Assembly: GCA_009698515.1 (NCBI GenBank)
Contig: WLQA01000067.1
Coordinates: 1 to 5,116 of the forward strand
Source of the DNA: Actinomycetota bacterium
GTDB taxonomy: Bacteria > Actinomycetota > Actinomycetes > Nanopelagicales > Nanopelagicaceae
Reading direction: 5' to 3'
Length of the DNA stretch: 5,116 nucleotides
A program made the position numbers and the translations under genes. This document shows positions 1 through 5,116 of the stretch, in pieces. The stretch's first letter is position 1. Each line of letters opens with the position of its first letter. The notes beneath the pieces are model-generated. The model did not search any database, was not told where the DNA came from, and saw only the letters and a list, made by a program, of their open reading frames with translations.

Positions 1-566
1 AAATAGCTTTTATCACCGGGCTAATTTTGGCAGCCCCATTTTGGTTGTATCAGTTCTGGGCCTTTATTACACCCGCCTTACATAAACGGGAGAAACGATT
101 AGCTATTGTTTTTGTTTTAGTTGCAACGCCATTGTTTTTATCGGGATCTTTCACCGCCTATATTTTACTGCCTCATGCAGTTAATGTTTTACTGGGATTC
201 ACTCCAAATGATCTAGGGAATTTAATTAGGTTTGATGAGTACCTAGATTTCGTGATGCGATTAATTTTGCTTTTTGGTATCGCCTTTGTATTGCCATTAG
301 TCCTTCTACTACTAAATGTTGTTGGTGTGTTATCAGGAAAATCCATACTCAAACCTTGGCGGATTGCTGTCTTCTTAATCTTTTTATTCACCGCCGCTTT
401 CACACCCACACCGGATCCTATAACAATGACTTTACTAGCAATTCCTTTATGTATTTTGTATTTCACAGCGGGTTTAATTGCCATCTTGTTGGATAAGAAA
501 CGTAAAAAGGGTGCGAACGAGGATGATTTGGGCACTTCTAGCATAGATGATGTAGAAAGTATCTGA
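1..566 (+). CDS. tatC: Sec-independent protein translocase TatC, 3' part (5' end outside window)
   Basis: TatC is the multi-spanning membrane subunit of the twin-arginine translocase; it recognises the signal peptide of folded proteins before export. The first complete codon is at position 3 and the frame is open to the window edge, so the TTG at 27 is an internal Leu codon, not the start. The 187 visible residues run from the middle of the protein to its C terminus. Seen: the YQFWAFITPALHKRE block, with F21 and E30 of the fragment matching E. coli F94 and E103; hydrophobic segments at about 33-57, 84-110, 119-134 and 142-163; the FTPTPDP loop, with D138 matching D211; LLAIP; and a basic then acidic cytoplasmic tail. 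Odd: the position matching E. coli Glu170 is Val (fragment residue 96, codon 288-290). The TGA stop shares one base with the next ATG. Identity is certain from these motifs; the missing N terminus cannot be assessed. Confidence 0.97.
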   Translation, partial: IAFITGLILAAPFWLYQFWAFITPALHKREKRLAIVFVLVATPLFLSGSFTAYILLPHAVNVLLGFTPNDLGNLIRFDEYLDFVMRLILLFGIAFVLPLVLLLLNVVGVLSGKSILKPWRIAVFLIFLFTAAFTPTPDPITMTLLAIPLCILYFTAGLIAILLDKKRKKGANEDDLGTSSIDDVESI

Positions 567-1447
567 TGTGGTTATTAGTTTTGAATCGTTCTTCCGGAAA
601 AGGAAGAGCGAATCTTCGATGCCAAGAATTTATCAGCCTATGTAATAAAGATGGCGTCAAATATTTAATTATTGATGAATCAAATGCAGATAAGACTGAA
701 AAATCTATCGAATATCAATTAAAACGAGGTGATATTGATGCGGTAATCGCCTTTGGGGGCGATGGTTTGGTCTCACTTTGTTTACAACAGGTATGTGCAA
801 CTTCAATAAAATTTTCCGTTATTCCATGTGGTACTGGAAATGATTTTGCCAGAAGCATAGGCACGCACAACAAAAGGGTTGTTGATATTTACAAATCAAT
901 GAAAGCTGATAATGAAATTGCACTAGATGCAGCTTTAGCGAAAGCAGGTGCAGACCATAGATGGTATGTGCAGGTGCTCAGTTCTGGTTTTGACGCTTCT
1001 GTGAATAAGGTTGCAAACAATATTAAGTGGCCTAGAGGTAGAATCAAATATACGTTGGCAATGCTTTCCATTTTAACTAGGTTTAAGTCCATTGATTATG
1101 AAATTAAATTTGCGGCAGAGAAACTATCTACACCAGCCATGCTGGTAGCGGTTGCAAATGGATCTACTTATGGCGGTGGTATGCGGATTTTGCCTGACGC
1201 TTCTTATACAGATGCAAAATTAGATTTAATCTGGGTCGAGCCGGTCTCTAAAATTACTTTACTAAGTATTTTTCCTAGAGTTTTCTTTGGCACGCATGTT
1301 AAGCATCCTGCGGTGCACGTTATAACCGCAGTTCAATTCTCGATTAATGCTAAAACGGCGGCTTATGCAGATGGTGAATATGTTGGAAATTTACCAATAG
1401 ATATTTCCGTTATTCCTGGAGCGTTAAATAGTTGGATTTGTAAATGA
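566..1447 (+). CDS. Diacylglycerol kinase family lipid kinase
   Basis: This soluble or membrane-associated ATP-dependent lipid kinase most likely phosphorylates diacylglycerol to phosphatidic acid, returning it to phospholipid synthesis. The 293 residues are a normal length for the bacterial DagK/YegS/LCB5 family. Seen: an N-terminal nucleotide-binding segment NRSSGKG (7-13); GGDG (64-67); GTGNDFARS (89-97); YGGGM (202-206) with the following PD...DAKLDL stretch (210-221); and ADGE near the C terminus (268-271) followed by IPGAL. The residue after GGDG is Leu, where many family members have Thr; actinobacterial members are variable here. The start is supported because the N-terminal strand and glycine loop follow at once. 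A weak AGAAAG lies at 554-559, and the 1-base overlap with tatC suggests translational coupling. Substrate is inferred; other lipids (ceramide- or glycerol-type) cannot be excluded. Confidence 0.9.
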   Translation: MWLLVLNRSSGKGRANLRCQEFISLCNKDGVKYLIIDESNADKTEKSIEYQLKRGDIDAVIAFGGDGLVSLCLQQVCATSIKFSVIPCGTGNDFARSIGTHNKRVVDIYKSMKADNEIALDAALAKAGADHRWYVQVLSSGFDASVNKVANNIKWPRGRIKYTLAMLSILTRFKSIDYEIKFAAEKLSTPAMLVAVANGSTYGGGMRILPDASYTDAKLDLIWVEPVSKITLLSIFPRVFFGTHVKHPAVHVITAVQFSINAKTAAYADGEYVGNLPIDISVIPGALNSWICK

Positions 1448-3786
1448 ATCTTTCACCGGCTGAAAGTTTTGCGTTACATAAAAAACGAAATGCTTTTCCC
1501 AAAACTTTGGCATTTGCCGATTCATTTCCATTCCCATTAGATGAATTTCAAATATCTGGTTGTAACGCACTTGAAAATGGCAAGGGTGTGCTGGTAGCGG
1601 CGCCGACCGGAGCTGGTAAAACGATTGTTGGAGAATTCGCAGTTGAACTTGCTATTCAATCCAAGACTAAATGTTTCTACACAACTCCAATTAAAGCTCT
1701 ATCAAATCAGAAATTTTCTGAGTTAGTTGCACGCTACGGCGAATCTAAAGTCGGTTTGCTAACTGGAGATACATCAATTAACTCCGAAGCTGAAATAGTA
1801 GTAATGACCACGGAAGTTCTTCGAAATATGATTTATTCAAATTCTTCCACCATTTCCCGATTGAAATATGTAGTGATGGATGAAGTTCACTATTTGGCAG
1901 ATAAATTTAGAGGCGCAGTTTGGGAAGAAATATTGATTCATCTGCCCGATTCTGTGCAAGTAGTCTCATTATCAGCAACTGTTTCTAATGCTGAAGAGTT
2001 CGGGGAGTGGTTACAAACGGTAAGAGGAGATACCGAAATCATAGTTTCGGAAATTAGACCGGTTCCCTTATATCAGCATGTTCTTTTTGGAAATCGATTA
2101 ATTGATCTATTTGATGAGAATATGAAGTTAAGTCCGGAGTTAACAAAATTAGAACGTGATACATATAAACAGGTAAGAGGCAATTGGCGCGATAAACCAA
2201 AAGGACCAAAGGTATTAAGTCGAGCGGAGATTATCGAGAAACTAAATCGCGAAGGCATGTTGCCAGCAATTACCTTTATTTTCTCACGTAAAGCGTGCGA
2301 TGCAGCAGTTAAGCAATGCTTGCAATCTGGAATCAGGTTAACTAATGAGAAAGATCGCGAAATTATCAGAGCAATTGTTGCGAGAAATATTGGCAATCTA
2401 GCTCAGGAAGATCTTGTTGTTTTAGGTTACTACGAATGGTTTGAAGGATTGGAGCGAGGCATTGCTTCACATCACGCCGGATTACTGCCTGCATTCAAAA
2501 CAACCGTGGAGGAGTTATTCCAAAGAGGTTTAGTTAAAGCTATTTTTGCAACTGAAACATTAGCCCTTGGAATTAATATGCCAGCTAGAACAGTAGTACT
2601 TGAAAAATTATCAAAATGGAATGGTGAAGGACATGTTGCTATTTCAGCTGGTGAGTACACCCAACTTACAGGTAGAGCTGGTCGACGTGGAATAGATATT
2701 GAAGGTAACGCGGTTATTTTGTGGAATAACGATCTAGATTCAAACTCTGTTGGTGGCCTAGCTTCAACTAGAACCTATCCATTAAAAAGTTCTTTCAAAC
2801 CAACCTACAACATGAGCGTGAATTTGATTTCTCAATTTGGTTCTGAGAAAGCTCGGTCATCACTTGAATCCTCACTTGCGCAATTTCAAGCTGATAAAGC
2901 TGTAGTAGGGCTGGCAAAGCAAATAAGAAAAAATGAAAAAGCTCGGGATGAATTATTTGTTGAAAGTGCCTGCCATTTAGGTGATTTTGTAGATTATTCT
3001 CAAATGCGGGCTGATATTAAAAAACTTGAAGTAATTTCCAAACGAGATCGAAGAAGACGTGTTGATGCCGAAGAAGAGATAGCCTCTATTCGTAAGCGTT
3101 TGAAAAATCATCCATCTCATGCCTGTCCGGATAGAGAAAATCATGCCAGGTTTTCCGAACGAGCCCAGCGATTACAACGAGAGATAGATGGCTTGAGCGA
3201 GCGAATTAATTCACGCACTAATGTTATTGCCAAGCGTTTTGATCGTATAAAGATAATTTTGGATGATCTTGGCTATAGAAAAAAAGGTGAACTTTCCGAG
3301 GCGGGTCGGATGTTGGCAAAGATTTACGGAGAGACAGATCTACTGATATCTGAATCAATTAGAGAAGGTGTATTTGAACAATTGTCAGCGGTAGATTTGG
3401 TTACCGTAATCTCTTGCTTTGTTTACGAATCAAGAAGTGAGGAAAGTTCGAAGGTTCCAAGAGGTGATGTAGGCGTTGCCCTTGGGAAAATATCTAAGAT
3501 TTACGGCAAAATTTATAATCTAGAAAACGAGCATAATCTAGAACCGATGCGGGCGCCTGATTTTGGATTCTGTTGGCCAGCGCAAAGATGGGCAAGTGGT
3601 CATTCGTTAACCTCAGTATTAAAGGATGATGATCTGACTGTCGGAGATTTTGTAAGAAACATGAAACAGATCGTTGATTTATTAAGGCAATTGCGTGGAG
3701 CAATTAAAGAGTTAGAGCCACTCATTGATTCGGCATTATTAAAGATTGATCGCGGGGTAGTTGTTTACGCAGGAGCTGCGGTATGA
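1444..3786 (+). CDS. helY: Ski2-like DEVH-box RNA helicase HelY (short form)
   Basis: HelY is a superfamily 2 helicase. The Mycobacterium smegmatis homologue is an RNA-activated ATPase that moves 3' to 5' and unwinds RNA and RNA:DNA duplexes. The 780 residues contain: Q36 (Q-motif-like, FPLDEFQ); Walker A APTGAGKT (53-60); TTPIKAL (motif Ia, 80-86); DEVH (146-149); SAT (177-179); FIFSRKACD (278-286, start of RecA-like domain 2); FATETLALGINMP (motif V, 368-380); QLTGRAGRRG (motif VI, 407-416); a charged helical stalk (about 485-600); and a DSHCT-type C-terminal domain (about 610-775). The SPAES...KKRN opening matches the actinobacterial HelY N terminus and supports the ATG, though no Shine-Dalgarno sequence lies in range; the 4-base ATGA overlap with the kinase gene implies coupled translation. 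The protein is about 125 residues shorter than M. tuberculosis HelY; the loss maps to the beta-barrel inserted in the stalk. Confidence 0.96.
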   Translation: MNLSPAESFALHKKRNAFPKTLAFADSFPFPLDEFQISGCNALENGKGVLVAAPTGAGKTIVGEFAVELAIQSKTKCFYTTPIKALSNQKFSELVARYGESKVGLLTGDTSINSEAEIVVMTTEVLRNMIYSNSSTISRLKYVVMDEVHYLADKFRGAVWEEILIHLPDSVQVVSLSATVSNAEEFGEWLQTVRGDTEIIVSEIRPVPLYQHVLFGNRLIDLFDENMKLSPELTKLERDTYKQVRGNWRDKPKGPKVLSRAEIIEKLNREGMLPAITFIFSRKACDAAVKQCLQSGIRLTNEKDREIIRAIVARNIGNLAQEDLVVLGYYEWFEGLERGIASHHAGLLPAFKTTVEELFQRGLVKAIFATETLALGINMPARTVVLEKLSKWNGEGHVAISAGEYTQLTGRAGRRGIDIEGNAVILWNNDLDSNSVGGLASTRTYPLKSSFKPTYNMSVNLISQFGSEKARSSLESSLAQFQADKAVVGLAKQIRKNEKARDELFVESACHLGDFVDYSQMRADIKKLEVISKRDRRRRVDAEEEIASIRKRLKNHPSHACPDRENHARFSERAQRLQREIDGLSERINSRTNVIAKRFDRIKIILDDLGYRKKGELSEAGRMLAKIYGETDLLISESIREGVFEQLSAVDLVTVISCFVYESRSEESSKVPRGDVGVALGKISKIYGKIYNLENEHNLEPMRAPDFGFCWPAQRWASGHSLTSVLKDDDLTVGDFVRNMKQIVDLLRQLRGAIKELEPLIDSALLKIDRGVVVYAGAAV
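3771..3775 (+). promoter_or_regulatory. Shine-Dalgarno sequence for the 5'-3' exonuclease gene
   Basis: AGGAG ends 7 bases before the ATG at 3783 and lies inside the last codons of helY. It is the only strong ribosome-binding site at any gene junction in this window; the other junctions have weak or no Shine-Dalgarno match. With the ATGA overlap it fixes the start of the nuclease gene and suggests both coupled and independent initiation. Confidence 0.7.
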
Positions 3787-4685
3787 GTTTGTTGTTGCTA
3801 GATAGCGCATCCCTTTGGTATCGAGCATATTTTGGTATGCCAGATACTTTGTTATCTCCAGATGGGCTACCGATCAATGCAGTTAAAGGTTTTTTGGATA
3901 TGTCGGCCCGATTAATTAATCAATATGAACCTAAAAGATTAATTGCATGTTTGGAAGGTGATTGGCGGCCGAGTTGGCGAGTAGATCTTTTTCCAGGATA
4001 TAAAGCTAATCGCATAGATGAAAGTGGCGAGGAAGAGGAGCCGGACACACTTGCACCGCAAATCCCAATTTTGTTGGAGGTGTTAGATGCCTTTGGCTTC
4101 CAAAGTGTTGGAGTGGATGATTATGAGGCTGATGATGTCATCGCAACTTTTAGTAAAAGTGAGAGTGGCCCAATTCGGATAGTTAGTGGTGATCGAGATC
4201 TTTTCCAATTAGTTGATGACAAACGTGATGTGAAAGTTGTTTATCTAGCTAAGGGTTTGAGTAATCACGATTTAGTTGACCTTAATTGGATCCAGAATAA
4301 ATATCAGATTCCGGGTGATCGATACGCTTTATTTGCCATGATCAGGGGAGATGCATCGGATGGACTTCCAGGATTAAAAGGTATTGGTGAAAAGGGAGCT
4401 GCGACGATTGTTCATCATTTTGATAATATGCAAGAAGTAGTCAGCGCAGCAGAGAGTGGATCTGATCTATTGACACCGAATTTGCGTAAGAAGATTATAG
4501 AAAGTAAAAAGTATGCGAAAATCGCACCCACTTTAGTCAATTGCGCAATCGATGTTTCCGTGCCAAACATTAATAGTGAGTTAAAGAAATCAAATATTAA
4601 CTCCAGCAGTATTAAAAGTTTGCAGGATAAATACGGCCTCGGTGCAAGCGTAGATAGATTGTTAGCAGCTCTTGATAAATATTAA
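3783..4685 (+). CDS. fenA: Stand-alone FEN-family 5'-3' exonuclease / flap endonuclease (FenA-like)
   Basis: This cytoplasmic, metal-dependent nuclease is related to the 5' nuclease domain of DNA polymerase I but carries no polymerase. The mycobacterial homologue FenA cuts 5' flaps and degrades DNA from 5' ends, a role in Okazaki fragment maturation and repair. In the 300 residues: LLLLDSASLWYRAYF (3-17, metal ligand D7); CLEGDWRPSWR (56-66) then GYKANR (72-77); YEADDVIAT (114-122); SGDRDLFQLV (135-144); and a helix-3-turn-helix DNA-binding region with RGDASDGLPGLKGIGEKGA (188-206). Spacing of the acidic clusters is typical of active enzymes. E58 lies where I recall Asp in mycobacterial homologues. 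The start is fixed by AGGAG at 3771-3775 and by the immediate catalytic strand. It overlaps helY by 4 bases. The symbol follows mycobacterial usage; many annotations just say 5'-3' exonuclease. Confidence 0.94.
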   Translation: MSLLLLDSASLWYRAYFGMPDTLLSPDGLPINAVKGFLDMSARLINQYEPKRLIACLEGDWRPSWRVDLFPGYKANRIDESGEEEEPDTLAPQIPILLEVLDAFGFQSVGVDDYEADDVIATFSKSESGPIRIVSGDRDLFQLVDDKRDVKVVYLAKGLSNHDLVDLNWIQNKYQIPGDRYALFAMIRGDASDGLPGLKGIGEKGAATIVHHFDNMQEVVSAAESGSDLLTPNLRKKIIESKKYAKIAPTLVNCAIDVSVPNINSELKKSNINSSSIKSLQDKYGLGASVDRLLAALDKY

Positions 4686-5116
4686 ATTGAATTACTTATT
4701 TGCATTAGTTCTAGGTTTGGTTTGTTCAGCGGGATTCCATCCAATTCACTTTTGGCTTGCTCCTATCATTGCATTGGGATTGTTGTATCAAATAACGATA
4801 AATCTAGATTTCAAACAAAGATGGTTTATCTCGCAAATATTCGGTTTGGGAGTTCTTGCTCCAACACAGTATTAGACAGGTACCTACGTAGGAAATCTTC
4901 CTTGGCTTGCTTTAAGTTTGATGCAATCATTTCTATTTGTGCCGATCGGATTGTTCCTACGCAAAAATCCTAAATGGAATCCATTTATATTCGCTTTCGG
5001 TTTAGTAACTTCAGAGTTGCTGCTACGGACAGTTCCATTCACTGGCTTCGGTTGGAGTCGAATAAGCTTTACGCAGGCCGACAGCCCTCTCTCTTTTCTT
5101 TATCCAATTTTAGGTT
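4672..5116 (+). pseudogene. lnt: Apolipoprotein N-acyltransferase Lnt, 5' part, interrupted by in-frame TAG at 4873
   Basis: Lnt is a polytopic membrane enzyme that adds the third acyl chain to the N-terminal Cys of lipoproteins. The visible part covers only the N-terminal membrane region; the nitrilase-like catalytic domain lies beyond the window. Before the stop: 67 residues from TTG 4672, with hydrophobic segments at about 8-24 and 28-42 and the GFHP / WLAPI pattern of Lnt N termini. After the stop the same frame is open for 80 codons and remains Lnt-like: GTYVGNLPWLALSL, then TSELLLR, PFTGFGWSRISFTQADSPLS. The TAG replaces the Trp expected before TGTYVG. No base is gained or lost, so it is a nonsense change (TGG to TAG), an assembly or sequencing error, or read through. 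Start is uncertain: TTG 4672 overlaps the nuclease gene by 14 bases, TTG 4687 begins 1 base after it; neither has a Shine-Dalgarno match, and a TAG at 4663-4665 excludes anything further upstream. Restart at ATG 4921 is possible but lacks a ribosome-binding site. Confidence 0.85.

Noticed and set aside
27..29. TTG at 27 as the start of the first gene
   Set aside because: The frame is open to the window edge and residues before it (AFITGLIL) fit the preceding TatC membrane segment, so it is an internal Leu codon.
173..544. Minus-strand open frame of 123 codons inside tatC
   Set aside because: It is antisense to a strongly recognisable TatC and its translation is low-complexity and basic, as expected for the complement of membrane-protein codons.
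1141..1600. Eleven-base repeat GCTGGTAGCGG at 1141-1151 and 1590-1600
   Set aside because: It encodes similar short hydrophobic segments in two unrelated genes in different frames of context and occurs only twice; chance is enough.
2073..2396. Minus-strand open frame of 107 codons inside helY
   Set aside because: Antisense shadow of the helicase core; no recognisable motif and no separate signals.
4686..4720. Possible terminator between the nuclease gene and lnt
   Set aside because: I see no G+C-rich hairpin with a T tract here, and the next coding frame begins at or before 4687.
4873..4875. Reading the lnt break as a frameshift
   Set aside because: The Lnt-like sequence continues in the same frame on both sides of the TAG, so no insertion or deletion is needed.
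4722..4973. Open frame of 83 codons on the plus strand overlapping lnt
   Set aside because: It is in another frame than lnt, has no family resemblance, and only looks long because the lnt frame is cut by the TAG.

Overview
The window is an A+T-rich piece of a bacterial chromosome. All its genes lie on the plus strand and are packed with almost no gaps. The gene set is actinobacterial: a TatC that resembles actinobacterial TatC at both ends, an actinobacterial-type diacylglycerol kinase, a Ski2-like helicase of the mycobacterial HelY type, a stand-alone FEN-type 5'-3' exonuclease like mycobacterial FenA, and the start of an actinobacterial-type Lnt. Low G+C combined with actinobacterial content and very tight spacing suggests a streamlined aquatic actinobacterium, for example the freshwater acI/Nanopelagicales group. 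That placement is inference from gene style and was not tested.

Layout, left to right: the 3' part of tatC (1-566, gene begins before the window); a lipid kinase, dagK-like (566-1447); helY (1444-3786); a fenA-like exonuclease (3783-4685); and the 5' part of an apolipoprotein N-acyltransferase gene, lnt (about 4672-5116, runs off the window). The junctions are TGATG (1-base overlap), ATGA (4-base overlap), ATGA (4-base overlap), and an overlap of 14 bases or a gap of 1 base depending on the lnt start. There is no room for an internal promoter or terminator, so this is almost certainly one transcription unit driven from upstream of the window. No stretch over 300 bases lacks a gene. I saw no tRNA, rRNA, CRISPR array or insertion sequence.

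The genes fall into two functional groups. tatC, dagK and lnt concern the membrane (folded-protein export, lipid recycling, lipoprotein acylation). helY and fenA concern RNA and DNA ends (3'-5' unwinding of RNA and RNA:DNA duplexes; cutting of 5' flaps).

The window is mostly ordinary housekeeping sequence; I did not find an undescribed system. Points worth a second look: (1) lnt is interrupted by an in-frame TAG at 4873-4875, exactly where the family has a conserved Trp, and the same frame stays open and Lnt-like to the window edge; (2) HelY appears to lack the beta-barrel inserted in the helical stalk of the mycobacterial protein; (3) TatC has Val where E. coli TatC has Glu170; (4) helY and the flap nuclease gene are translationally coupled.
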